From assembly GCA_001270045.2 (NCBI GenBank), contig DF970686.1:124001-188000 (forward strand): DNA of 64,000 nt. The letters run 5' to 3'. Below the pieces are notes generated by a model that was not told the origin of the DNA, ran no database searches, and saw only the letters and a program-made list of their open reading frames with translations. The stretch is from Bacteroidales bacterium 6E (GTDB lineage Bacteria; Bacteroidota; Bacteroidia; Bacteroidales; Prolixibacteraceae). Every line of letters starts with the position of its first letter. The stretch's first letter is position 1. A program made the position numbers and the translations under genes. Shown one piece after another: positions 19,652-31,301 of this stretch.

Positions 19652-19659
19652 CAAAGTTA
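19652..19659 (-). promoter_or_regulatory. Candidate -7 box for the small HTH gene
   Basis: Read on the minus strand this is TAACTTTG, a match to TAnnTTTG. It would give a leader of about 120 nt before the start at 19526. No exact TTG is seen at the expected -33 distance. Confidence 0.35.
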
Positions 19660-19771
19660 AGCTCAATATCCTATATCACATATGGTCATTTCGTGGACAA
19701 ACCAAAAACAATAAAAAGCTACATTGGGGTCAGGAAAATATGGCACCCATAGGTTCCCGGGTCGTATCTTA

Positions 19772-19820
19772 AATAGTTCTGGAATAGTTATACAATAGTG
19801 CTTGTATAGTTACCACTATT
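19772..19820. repeat. Four heptamer repeats with 11-bp period plus one inverted copy
   Basis: AATAGTT at 19772, AATAGTT at 19783, AATAGTG at 19794 and TATAGTT at 19805 are spaced exactly 11 bp, with an inverted ACTATT at 19815-19820. The spacers differ, so this is not a simple tandem duplication. One site per helical turn suggests a protein-binding array on one face of the DNA. Confidence 0.7.
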
Positions 19821-19915
19821 TGACAGGTCTTTTTTATCATTTCCATATGTTTTAATAGTCCCTGCCAATATCCTGCCGATCATCCTTTTGCAAGGTACTC
19901 ATGAAACCAGATCTG

Positions 19916-19950
19916 CAGGGCAAATTTCCATTGCAGGGATATTTGCCCTG
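19916..19950. repeat. 10-bp perfect inverted repeat
   Basis: CAGGGCAAAT (19916-19925) and ATTTGCCCTG (19941-19950) flank a 15-nt loop. No T tract follows on either strand, so it is unlikely to be an intrinsic terminator. It could be an operator or leader structure for the downstream glycosyltransferase gene. Confidence 0.6.
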
Positions 19951-20106
19951 TCACAATACCCGAAATGACTTTTTATTCATCTTCGTTTAGGGCCATTTTT
20001 TGAACCGAATATTTTTATCAACAGATTATTATTAGGTTTGAAATCAATTCCTGTACTTAAACATGGCAATCAAGGAATGATGAATATCTTTCCCGAATCG
20101 ATAAAA

Positions 20107-22041
20107 ATGAATAAGAACGTTTTCCGACAATCCAATACCGTTATCCTACTTATTATTCTGGTTGTCGGTACCGCATTGCGATTCTTTCACTTCAGGGAGA
20201 TCCCGTTTACCCATGATGAATTCAGTGCCCTGTTCAGGACAGGCTATGACCATTTCCAGGATCTCATCAATCAAGGCGTGAAAATTGACGGTCACCCTGC
20301 AGGCGTGCAGGTGTTTCTTCACTATTGGGTAAAGATTACCGGTATGACCGAATGGCTGGTCAAGCTCCCTTTTTTAATCATGGGGGTGTTATCCATATAC
20401 CTTATGTATAAAATTGGATATTGTTGGTTTAACATTACGGCAGGACTGATAGCAGCCGCCTTTATGGCATCACTGCAATATCCGGTAATGTACAGCCAGA
20501 TTGCCCGACCCTATGGCAGTGGATTGTTTCTGTCACTGGCCATGGTGCTTTTCTGGACGAACCTTATACGCAATTCCGACAGGAATTTTCGAAAAAATGC
20601 CATTTTGTTTGTCATTACAGCTTCACTGAATACCTACAATCATCACTTCAGTCTTCTGTTTGCCTTGATTGTAGGGATAACCGGGTTATTTCTGATCCCT
20701 GCCGACTATAGAAAGCGATATTTTGGGTTGGGACTGGCAATCATAATTCTCTATCTGCCACATCTTGGTATATTTATTTATCAGCTGGGAATTGGAGGTG
20801 TTGAGGGATGGCTGGCCAAGCCCGGATTTGATTTCCCTGTCACTTACATTGCTTACATCTTCCATTTCTCGGTTTTCTCCATTTCCCTTGCAGCTGGCTT
20901 GTTTCTGTTTGGGACCTTTCAATCAGGCAGGAAACTCTTTAAGTCCGAATTTCTTATGGTTTCCTTTATATGGTTCCTGATTCCCATGGTAATCGGCTTC
21001 ACATACTCGAGTTTGTACAGCGCGGTCCTTCAATATTCCGTACTGATTTTCAGTTTTCCTTTCTTGCTGTTTGTGTTATTCGGCCATCTTCGGGAACAAA
21101 AGCCTGTCGTAAACCTTGCTTTGGTGATTGCCATTCTGGTCGTGAATACCTTTTCGCTCATTTTTGAAAGGGATCATTATCGCATTTTTTATAATTCAGC
21201 TTATGAAAAACTGGTGCTTGACTTCAGATCCATTGAAGACAAAAATTACCTGACAATAATCGATTCACATCCGCCAATTACACGATATTACCTCAATAAG
21301 CATCAAATTAGCCAATCATTCCATTGGGAGAAGGAAGTTAAATCCGAAAACGAATTGATTGATTTTCTTAAACATAACGCAAACCATTACGATACTCTAT
21401 ATCTGGGATGCATTTCTTCCATCCATCCGGTTGCCATTCCGGTGATCATGGACTATTACCCCGAATTGGTCGAAGAGAACAACTACATGGGAGGCAGCAG
21501 TTACCTATTCGCCCGGACTGACAAGGCAAAGCGAAACATTGTTTCACTCCTCGACTTCAATAATTCTTCCCCCGAATTTTGGTCCGGTATCGACCCAAAT
21601 GGAATTATAAAGGATTCAACCCTGACCGGGAACTATCAATATCGAATGGACGAAGAAATGGAATGGGGGCCCACATATACAAGGAATATTAAGGAATTGA
21701 TCAGCAGCCAAAACGATTTCATTGACATCTCGATTGACCTTATACCAGAGGATAGTTTAAACCAGGTAATCCTTGTAGCTTCCCTTGAGGATAATGGCCA
21801 GAGCATTTTCTGGAATGGATCAGATGCCGTAAGATACACGAGTAATTCAATCCAAGAGACATCTGCTATCAGGGCACACATTTCCATAAAGCTTTCAGAC
21901 ATTAAACCCAGGGGGAATGATGTCATATTAAAGGTATTTCTCTGGAACAAGGGAAAAAGAAACGTTGTGGCTGACAATTTTACCATTTCTTTGCGAAAAG
22001 GAAATCCAATACTGTACAGCCTTATCGAAAAGGTCCCATAA
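20107..22041 (+). CDS. Membrane glycosyltransferase, GT39/ArnT-like, with C-terminal beta domain
   Basis: An inner-membrane polyprenyl-phosphate-sugar-dependent glycosyltransferase of the PMT_2 superfamily. The first periplasmic loop has the acidic motif IPFTHDEFSALFRTGY, where members keep a catalytic Asp/Glu, and about eleven hydrophobic segments follow to about residue 360. The last 150 residues (EFWSGIDPNGIIKDSTL onward) are soluble and look like a beta-sandwich, which is not part of the minimal fold. The frame is open from a TTG at 20038 and ATGs at 20077 and 20107. I prefer 20107 (MNKNVFRQ), preceded by an A-rich stretch and leading directly into the first membrane segment. Donor and acceptor are unknown. 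Confidence 0.8.
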   Translation: MNKNVFRQSNTVILLIILVVGTALRFFHFREIPFTHDEFSALFRTGYDHFQDLINQGVKIDGHPAGVQVFLHYWVKITGMTEWLVKLPFLIMGVLSIYLMYKIGYCWFNITAGLIAAAFMASLQYPVMYSQIARPYGSGLFLSLAMVLFWTNLIRNSDRNFRKNAILFVITASLNTYNHHFSLLFALIVGITGLFLIPADYRKRYFGLGLAIIILYLPHLGIFIYQLGIGGVEGWLAKPGFDFPVTYIAYIFHFSVFSISLAAGLFLFGTFQSGRKLFKSEFLMVSFIWFLIPMVIGFTYSSLYSAVLQYSVLIFSFPFLLFVLFGHLREQKPVVNLALVIAILVVNTFSLIFERDHYRIFYNSAYEKLVLDFRSIEDKNYLTIIDSHPPITRYYLNKHQISQSFHWEKEVKSENELIDFLKHNANHYDTLYLGCISSIHPVAIPVIMDYYPELVEENNYMGGSSYLFARTDKAKRNIVSLLDFNNSSPEFWSGIDPNGIIKDSTLTGNYQYRMDEEMEWGPTYTRNIKELISSQNDFIDISIDLIPEDSLNQVILVASLEDNGQSIFWNGSDAVRYTSNSIQETSAIRAHISIKLSDIKPRGNDVILKVFLWNKGKRNVVADNFTISLRKGNPILYSLIEKVP

Positions 22042-22069
22042 CATACGGATCTTCATAACATGGAATTCA

Positions 22070-22735
22070 ATGACAATAAAGAACTTTTCTGAATCGGACA
22101 GGATTTTTCATTCAGACGGACATCGTACAGGGCAAATGGCGGCTGACCAGGGACTTCGTCCTGAAGACATCACGGATGGGATAAAGACCATCCAGGAATC
22201 GATGGATTCCCTGAATGAAGCAATACTTCAGAATGCCGAAACACAAGGTGTCCGGGTAGCATGCAAGAAAGGTTGTGATTTTTGCTGTTACCAGCCTGTT
22301 TTTATCAATAACTTTGAGATACTCCGGTTGATCAGGCACATACGTGACAACTTTACCAGTGTACAGATTTCTGGCATTGTGAAAAAAGCAGCTGCAAAAA
22401 ACCTGGCTGTATCCAGAATGCCAGAGTCGAAGATGCTCCTCCACAAGGCAGCCTGTCCTTTGCTCGAAAACGGGGCATGTTCAGTATACGATGCACGTCC
22501 GATGGCTTGCAGGATATATCTTTCCACCAGCCTTGACAGTTGCAGGCATTTTTTCAGTCACCCCGGAGACAAACATAAGTATCCCATGCTACTTGAATTT
22601 CCACTAAGGGCTGGAAGAATGTTGAATGAAGGCTTTGGTGCAGCAATGCGTCAAAACGGACAGCCACTTCGCGAATATCGCCTTGAAGAAGGACTTCTTT
22701 TGTTCCTTCAGGAACCCAATCTGCATCCTGAATAA
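22070..22735 (+). CDS. YkgJ-family cysteine-cluster protein
   Basis: A Zn/Fe-chelating CxxxCxxCC-type domain: CKKGCDFCCYQPV near residue 64, then CPLLENGACSVYDARPMACR near 123, giving the eight-cysteine pattern of the YkgJ/UPF0153 family. Members probably bind a metal or an iron-sulfur centre; no reaction is established. I chose the ATG at 22070 (MTIKNFSESD), because the longer frame from 21965 overlaps the preceding gene in another frame and has no family similarity. It begins 29 bp after the glycosyltransferase stop and is probably co-transcribed with it. Confidence 0.85.
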   Translation: MTIKNFSESDRIFHSDGHRTGQMAADQGLRPEDITDGIKTIQESMDSLNEAILQNAETQGVRVACKKGCDFCCYQPVFINNFEILRLIRHIRDNFTSVQISGIVKKAAAKNLAVSRMPESKMLLHKAACPLLENGACSVYDARPMACRIYLSTSLDSCRHFFSHPGDKHKYPMLLEFPLRAGRMLNEGFGAAMRQNGQPLREYRLEEGLLLFLQEPNLHPE

Positions 22736-22975
22736 AATGCGGATTCAATATTTCAACATTGATTCCGTGATTTAGGATCAGCCAAAAGCCTTGGTTAGAT
22801 TTTTAATTTTCATGAAAAGTAGCAACCTGTTGGAATAGTATTCGTATTTTCGTATTTGAATCACCTGAAAGATTAAACGGATAGTCATTGGCCGAACAAG
22901 GGTGACACGAGGAATAAAAAATCCTCAAAAATTTTGGAACCGGACATTGAGGTAAACTCAGCAAGAAACAACAAA

Positions 22976-23758
22976 ATGTTAGGATTTATAGACTATCATA
23001 CCCATACGGTCATGTCGGATGGCTCGGCCAATTACGAGACCATGGTCAGGGCGGCCATCGAAAAAGGGCTCGAAGAGATTGGATTCAGTGACCATGTTTG
23101 CCTGAAACCGGTAACATGGGCCATTGAGGAAATTGATCTTCCGGTCATGACCCACCAGATTATGGAAATCCGGGAGAAATATGATCACCTGATCTCTGTC
23201 AAATATGGAATTGAGCTTGATTACTTCCCCGGAAAGGAGGAAGAACTCAACAAGATCATCAATTCGCTTCCCCTGGATTATGTCATCGGATCACTTCATT
23301 TTATCGGGGATTGGAATTTTGATGGAGACAAATCCCTTTACGGCAAATGGCCGAATGATGAATTATATGCCATGTATTACGAGCTTATCCAACAAATGGC
23401 AGCCAGCAATCTTTTCGATATCATTGGCCATCTCGACATCATCAAGAAATTTGCTGTATATCCTGAATCAGACCTGACCCACCTATACGTGGAAACCGCA
23501 CGCATCATCAAAACTTCGGGAAGTGTTGTTGAATTGAATACAGGCGGACTCGACAGGCCATGTGCCGAATTCAATCCCGGGCAACCATGGCTTGAGATCC
23601 TCCATGCCGAATCGGTACCGGTCACCATTACCTCTGATGCCCATCACCCGGACCAGATAGCCCGGCATTTCCCGGGAGCAATCGATTTGATTCGGAAAAT
23701 TGGTTATACAGAAATCACCACTTTTACTAAAAGAAGACGAGGGTCCCTGAAAATTTGA
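22976..23758 (+). CDS. PHP-domain phosphoesterase, histidinol-phosphatase HisJ-like
   Basis: The metal-binding motif IDYHTHTVMSDGSANYE lies at the N-terminus, with further ligands expected in GFSDHVC, GIELDYFPG, IGSLHFI, IGHLDIIKK and the C-terminal SDAHHPDQI. This is a PHP trinuclear-metal phosphatase. HisJ/HisK-type enzymes dephosphorylate L-histidinol phosphate, but several PHP proteins have other phosphoester substrates and no histidine genes are nearby. I chose the ATG at 22976 (MLGFIDYHTHT), after an A-rich stretch; the frame is open from a TTG at 22934. The next gene begins 37 bp downstream. Confidence 0.85.
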   Translation: MLGFIDYHTHTVMSDGSANYETMVRAAIEKGLEEIGFSDHVCLKPVTWAIEEIDLPVMTHQIMEIREKYDHLISVKYGIELDYFPGKEEELNKIINSLPLDYVIGSLHFIGDWNFDGDKSLYGKWPNDELYAMYYELIQQMAASNLFDIIGHLDIIKKFAVYPESDLTHLYVETARIIKTSGSVVELNTGGLDRPCAEFNPGQPWLEILHAESVPVTITSDAHHPDQIARHFPGAIDLIRKIGYTEITTFTKRRRGSLKI

Positions 23759-23795
23759 CTATTTTCGAACCAAATTGCAGTTTAAAACTCTGATT

Positions 23796-24734
23796 ATGTC
23801 TTTAACAGCCTTCCGGGAAAGTCGTCCCGGCACCCGTCTCATTTTTACAGGTTTTGTTGTTCTGGTCGTATTCCTGATCACCCAGTTTTTGGCTGCCATT
23901 GTTGCGATTCCGATATTCGGATTCGATGCCCTGACCGGTATGATGGACGGTATCAACCACACCGACCCGGAGTCCCTGAAATTCCTGAAATTTTTCCAAA
24001 TTTCCCAGACCATTGGCTTGTTTATCCTTCCCCCACTCGTGCTGGCATGGTTTTTCCATCCTGACATTTTGGAATACCTCAGTCTGAGACGAAAACCAAC
24101 CCTCATACTATCATTGATGGTTCTTTTGCTGGTGTTGGTTATAAGCCCCTTTATCAATTACACCGGTGCCATCAATGCTGAGATGCATTTTCCGGAGTGG
24201 CTTTCCGGGGTTGAGAATTGGATGAGAAATGCCGAGGATACCGCTGAGCAGCTTGTGGAAGCATTTTTGAAAGTGAATGGAATCGGGGGCCTGATATTTA
24301 ACCTTTTCATGATAGCGGTTCTTCCGGCCGTTGGTGAAGAGTTGCTCTTCAGGGGCGTCATCCAGAAACTCTTTACCGGAATGAGCGGCAGTCATCATTG
24401 GGGTATCTGGTTGTCAGCAGCTCTTTTCAGTGCCCTGCACATGCAGTTCTATGGTTTTATCCCGCGTATGTTACTTGGCGGAATGTTTGGGTACCTGCTG
24501 GTTTGGAGCCAAACGCTCTGGCTTCCGATCCTTGCCCATTTTATCAACAATTCTGCGGCCGTGATCCTCATGTATATGGTCGATCATGACATCATCAGCC
24601 AGGAGGTGGAAGAATTCGGCACAGGGACTGACGGATGGTTGTATGCCCTTGTCAGTCTTGTCGTGGGTGGATTTATCTTTTACAGGATAAAGAGACAAGC
24701 ATCCCGGGAATCAGTTCCAGAAATACAGCCATAA
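23796..24734 (+). CDS. CPBP-family intramembrane glutamic protease
   Basis: About eight hydrophobic segments. Motif 1 of the CPBP/Abi family, EELLFRGVIQ, is near residue 180; motif 2 is in SAALFSALHMQFYGF near 215; motif 3 is LAHFINNSAAV near 253. The Glu pair and two His are the presumed catalytic residues of these Rce1-like membrane proteases. Substrates are unknown; relatives process membrane peptides or act in bacteriocin immunity. I chose the ATG at 23796 over the TTG at 23775. It is the last gene of a same-strand run with the PHP phosphatase, and converges with the sugar dehydrogenase at a shared hairpin. Confidence 0.88.
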   Translation: MSLTAFRESRPGTRLIFTGFVVLVVFLITQFLAAIVAIPIFGFDALTGMMDGINHTDPESLKFLKFFQISQTIGLFILPPLVLAWFFHPDILEYLSLRRKPTLILSLMVLLLVLVISPFINYTGAINAEMHFPEWLSGVENWMRNAEDTAEQLVEAFLKVNGIGGLIFNLFMIAVLPAVGEELLFRGVIQKLFTGMSGSHHWGIWLSAALFSALHMQFYGFIPRMLLGGMFGYLLVWSQTLWLPILAHFINNSAAVILMYMVDHDIISQEVEEFGTGTDGWLYALVSLVVGGFIFYRIKRQASRESVPEIQP

Positions 24735-24763
24735 AAAAAACCGGAGGAATCTACCCTCCGGTT
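24733..24763 (-). terminator. Intrinsic terminator, minus-strand sugar dehydrogenase
   Basis: AACCGGAGG pairs with CCTCCGGTT across a 7-nt loop; on the minus strand it runs into eight T residues (24733-24740). It lies 22 bp past the sugar dehydrogenase stop and overlaps the end of the convergent CPBP gene. No T tract exists for the plus direction. Confidence 0.88.
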
Positions 24764-24784
24764 CCGTCAGCCAATGAAAGCCAT

Positions 24785-26215
24785 TTATTTTTTTGATAGT
24801 CTCACCACCGTATCCGGGTTATTCAGCACAACATAGATGGCTCCATCAGGGCCAGTTGATACGTCTCTTACCCTACCGGCATTCTTCAGGATAGTCTCTT
24901 CATGGATAACCCTTTCGCCTGCAAGGGTTAACAGGGTAACCTGCTCATATTTCAAGGCACCCACCATCAGTTTGTTTTTCCACTTCGGAAACATTTCTCC
25001 GTTATAGAAGTCGAGGCCACATACCGCAGTGGAAGGATTCCACATGAAATTGGGTTGTTCCATTCCCGGGTAGGTGCGGTTTTCCGTAATGGTGGTCCCA
25101 TTGTAATTGCGGCCATAGGTGATAACAGGCCAGCCATAATTTTTACCTGACTTAATCAAATTTAGCTCATCACCTCCCATGGGACCGTGTTCGGTAGTCC
25201 ACAGATGGCCGGTCACCGGGTGTATGGCCATTCCCTGGATATTTCTGTTTCCCAGGCTATACAATGATGGGATTGCTCCTTCAATCTTTGCGAATGGATT
25301 GTCTTCAGGAATGGACCCATCGGGATAAATCCTGTGAACCTTTCCGTTGGGAAGCTTATAATCCTGTGCCTGATCCTGGTATCCACGATCTCCGATGGCG
25401 AAGAAAAGGTGGCCCCATGGATCAAAAACGATACGGCATCCGTAATGGTGACGGGTAGTCCGGTAGGTTTCTGCAGGTGCTTCAAATATGACCTGTTCGT
25501 CAGTCCAGCGATTATCCTTGATTTTGCCCCTTACCAGTCGGGTCATGGCTACAGGTCTTTCGCTTCCGGCAGATGTCAGGGAGTGGGAGTATGCCAGATA
25601 TATCCAGCCATTTTGGGAGTAATCGGGATCGACCGCCACATCAAGGAGTCCACCCTGTCCTTCGTTTAATACGGAAGGTGTACCAGCAACAGGTTGGGGT
25701 AACATTTTACCGTTTTTCACCATTCTCACCCTGCCGGGCTTCTCGGTTATCAATGCGGTGTTGGCATCCAGAAAATCAATTGCCCAGGGAACTTCAAGAC
25801 CTTCAGCAAAAACTTCGACTTTAAGGTCATAGTCCATAGTGCCTGTTTCGGAAACAATGGCAGGTCGTACTACACCGCGATCCTTTTCTACACCCCTCAC
25901 GTAGGCAATGATATTGTTGATATCGGCATCGCTAAGTGCATTCTCATATGCCGGCATACCTAAATGGGTAATCCCGTATTTGATGTTCCGGAAAACATAG
26001 CTGTCTTCCACCCCAAATTGCCAGACCCCATCAATCAGGCTTTGGGCATTACCGCCCTGCATTTCGGCACCATGACACGATGCGCAATATTGCTGGTACA
26101 AGGTCGCCCCCCTGTCAGTATCTCTTTGCTGGCCAATAATGGCTGATATACTGATCAGTGCAATTACCGGAAGTGCAAGGATGGCTAATCCGAATTTCAT
26201 TGTAGGTCTTTTCAT
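24785..26215 (-). CDS. Cytochrome c/PQQ-type sugar dehydrogenase fusion, exported
   Basis: A signal peptide or anchor (residues 1-28) is followed by a small c-type cytochrome domain with the heme motif CASCH at residues 44-48 and a likely distal Met in THLGMPAYENALSD near 85. From about residue 125 there is a six-bladed beta-propeller of the soluble aldose (GdhB/Asd, glucose/sorbosone dehydrogenase) family, with VPWAIDFLDANTALITEKPG at its start and LWTTEHGPMGGDELNLI near 320. Such enzymes oxidise aldose sugars in the periplasm with PQQ and pass electrons to cytochromes; the fused heme domain provides that acceptor. No PQQ synthesis genes are in the window, so the cofactor is inferred from family only. 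Confidence 0.88.
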   Translation of the reverse strand: MKRPTMKFGLAILALPVIALISISAIIGQQRDTDRGATLYQQYCASCHGAEMQGGNAQSLIDGVWQFGVEDSYVFRNIKYGITHLGMPAYENALSDADINNIIAYVRGVEKDRGVVRPAIVSETGTMDYDLKVEVFAEGLEVPWAIDFLDANTALITEKPGRVRMVKNGKMLPQPVAGTPSVLNEGQGGLLDVAVDPDYSQNGWIYLAYSHSLTSAGSERPVAMTRLVRGKIKDNRWTDEQVIFEAPAETYRTTRHHYGCRIVFDPWGHLFFAIGDRGYQDQAQDYKLPNGKVHRIYPDGSIPEDNPFAKIEGAIPSLYSLGNRNIQGMAIHPVTGHLWTTEHGPMGGDELNLIKSGKNYGWPVITYGRNYNGTTITENRTYPGMEQPNFMWNPSTAVCGLDFYNGEMFPKWKNKLMVGALKYEQVTLLTLAGERVIHEETILKNAGRVRDVSTGPDGAIYVVLNNPDTVVRLSKK

Positions 26216-26530
26216 AATCCTCTCTTTTTGGTTTTTTTCAGTCTATTAATTTACCAAAATTTTATATAAGAAATTATCTAATCATACATCATACAGATAA
26301 TTAGGGTATAATGTTCAATACTGGCCATAAATTTGGAGAAACTCGGTCAAAATACAGGAAGATCGGAGAAAAATGCACCAAATGACTTGAATGGTGTCAA
26401 AGTTGATTTTATTGCCGTGACAAAACCCTAACCAGGCAATACCAATACAATTGCATGTTGGCCGGAAAATGCGACACCAAACATCTTTAACCATTTTTGT
26501 TAATTTAGCACCCTCACAAAATGGAAAGTT
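26216..26530. other. 315-bp divergent intergenic region
   Basis: It separates the minus-strand sugar dehydrogenase and the plus-strand cysteate synthase, so it should hold both promoters. A near-match to the -7 box (TAATTTAG) lies about 30 bp before the cysteate synthase start. A 7-bp inverted repeat, ATTATCT/AGATAAT, with a 15-nt spacer lies near 26272-26300. I saw no ORF or known RNA element. Confidence 0.4.
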
Positions 26531-27817
26531 ATGAGTTTTCAAGAAACCCGGTATTTTCTGCAATCGGTCAGGACAGGCCGTACATTTCCCGACACAGGAT
26601 GGCTATTGGATGCGCCAGAGGAAACGGAACCATCACTCGTCAGGGCTGTTTACGAAAACCGGCAGTTTGAGGTCAGGGATGATCTACCGGGACTCTACCG
26701 TTATGCCAACTGGCTTCCCATCAACAGGATCCTGCAGGGATCATCTGCACCTGTAACCTTTCGCAGCGAAGGACTGGCAAGAAAACTGAATCTTTCCGAT
26801 CTGTGGATTACCTTTAGTGGCTGGTGGCCTGAAAAAGGAGCCACCATGACAACCTGTTCATTCAAGGAAACGGAAGCCTATTCGGTATGTGGAAGAATGA
26901 CTGCCTCTAACCAGAAGGTGCTGGTCGTTGCATCGGCAGGAAATACGGCAAGGGCATTTGCCAGGGTCTGTTCTGATAATCAAATTCCCCTTTTGCTATG
27001 TGTGCCCGAAGACAATCTAAATGCCCTATGGTTTGATACGCCCATTCACGACTGCGTTAAACTGGTTTGCACCTCAAAAGGAAGCGACTATTTCGATGCC
27101 ATCCACCTCTCCAATATCGCAGCGTCAATCGACGGATTCATGGCCGAGGGAGGTGCCAAAAACGTCGCACGTCGCGACGGAATGGGTACTACCGTCCTTT
27201 CTGCCGTAACTACCATCGGGCACATCCCTGACTATTATTTCCAGGCAATCGGAAGCGGAACAGGAGCCATTGCTGCATGGGAAGCTAACCTTCGTTTCCT
27301 GTCAGACGGCAGATTTGGAACCAACAAAATGAAACTGATGGTCTCCCAAAACTCCCCATTCATTCCTATCCATGATGCCTGGAAAGCTGGATCAAGGGCC
27401 ATGCTTCCCATGGATGAATTCGAGGCACGAAAAAAGGTCGAAGAGATTGATGCCAAGGTGCTCTCGAACCGAAAACCTCCTTACCCTCCGGCCGGTGGAC
27501 TGTTTGATGCCCTTACTGACACAGGAGGTGATGTTCTGCTCTCAACCAACGAGGAAGCGCGCGAGGCGGCCAGGTCATTTATTGAGACCGAAGGGATTGA
27601 CATCCACCCTGCCGCGGCAGTTGCAACGGCGACCTTGATGAAAGCATCCATCGAGGGAAAAATTGACCGGAATAAAACCATCATGCTGAATATCACCGGT
27701 GGTGGCGAAAACCGGATCAACCATGACAAACAACTGACTTACCTTAAGCCTGTCAAAGTATTCACGCCGGGATTGGATGAGTCGATTATCAAGGAAGAAA
27801 TTCAGGCACTTTTCTAA
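26531..27817 (+). CDS. Cysteate synthase (threonine synthase-like PLP enzyme)
   Basis: A fold-type II PLP enzyme of 428 residues. It resembles threonine synthases but has the features of the cysteate synthase group: LYRYANWLPI near residue 55, PLP-lysine in TTCSFKETEAY (Lys112), and the phosphate/substrate loop ASAGNTARAFA near 133. Cysteate synthase makes L-cysteate from O-phosphoserine and sulfite. In methanogens it feeds coenzyme M; in Bacteroidota the likely use is sulfonolipid (capnine-type) synthesis, where cysteate is condensed with a fatty acyl group. No lipid gene is adjacent. A plain threonine synthase is the main alternative, but the N-terminal region and the lysine context do not fit it well. 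Confidence 0.72.
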   Translation: MSFQETRYFLQSVRTGRTFPDTGWLLDAPEETEPSLVRAVYENRQFEVRDDLPGLYRYANWLPINRILQGSSAPVTFRSEGLARKLNLSDLWITFSGWWPEKGATMTTCSFKETEAYSVCGRMTASNQKVLVVASAGNTARAFARVCSDNQIPLLLCVPEDNLNALWFDTPIHDCVKLVCTSKGSDYFDAIHLSNIAASIDGFMAEGGAKNVARRDGMGTTVLSAVTTIGHIPDYYFQAIGSGTGAIAAWEANLRFLSDGRFGTNKMKLMVSQNSPFIPIHDAWKAGSRAMLPMDEFEARKKVEEIDAKVLSNRKPPYPPAGGLFDALTDTGGDVLLSTNEEAREAARSFIETEGIDIHPAAAVATATLMKASIEGKIDRNKTIMLNITGGGENRINHDKQLTYLKPVKVFTPGLDESIIKEEIQALF

Positions 27818-27887
27818 GAAATATACCTTCTTTTCATTTATGTCATACATATTGTCATTTTATGAAATGACTTTAGAATTAAATATT

Positions 27888-27895
27888 TAACTTTG
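27888..27895 (+). promoter_or_regulatory. Candidate -7 box upstream of the GH2 gene
   Basis: TAACTTTG matches TAnnTTTG and lies 55 bp before the ATG at 27951. No TTG is found at the exact -33 distance. Confidence 0.45.
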
Positions 27896-27929
27896 CCTGC
27901 AGAGCAATTATACTATTGCCCAAACTTAA

Positions 27930-31169
<3,240 letters not shown>

Positions 31170-31183
31170 CCCCAAATGATTTA

Positions 31184-31225
31184 GCCAAAGAAAATGCGGT
31201 CAATTGAGGCCGCATTTTTTTTGGC
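31184..31225 (+). terminator. Intrinsic terminator of the GH2 gene
   Basis: A 16-bp stem (GCCAAAGAAAATGCGG at 31184-31199 with its complement at 31210-31225, one G-T pair) encloses a 10-nt loop. The 3' arm contains eight consecutive T residues. Confidence 0.88.
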
Positions 31226-31301
31226 TAACCTTATGGGAAAAGTCAAGAATTGATATTCGCAGATATTTCTTATTTTCAGGCAATCATATAAAGAGGAAAC
31301 C

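Larger units (their letters stand above)
19527..20106. other. 0.58-kb non-coding gap with structured repeats
   Basis: No convincing ORF on either strand apart from the extension of the downstream frame. It contains CAAAGTTA at 19652-19659 (a TAACTTTG -7 box on the minus strand), four heptamers spaced 11 bp at 19772-19811, and a 10-bp inverted repeat at 19916-19950. A long gap of this kind between two genes reading apart is consistent with a control region; nothing in it looks like a known RNA gene. Confidence 0.6.

Noticed and set aside
19772-19820. Repeat cluster as a CRISPR array
   Set aside because: Units of 7 bp with 4-bp spacers are far too short, and no cas gene is present.
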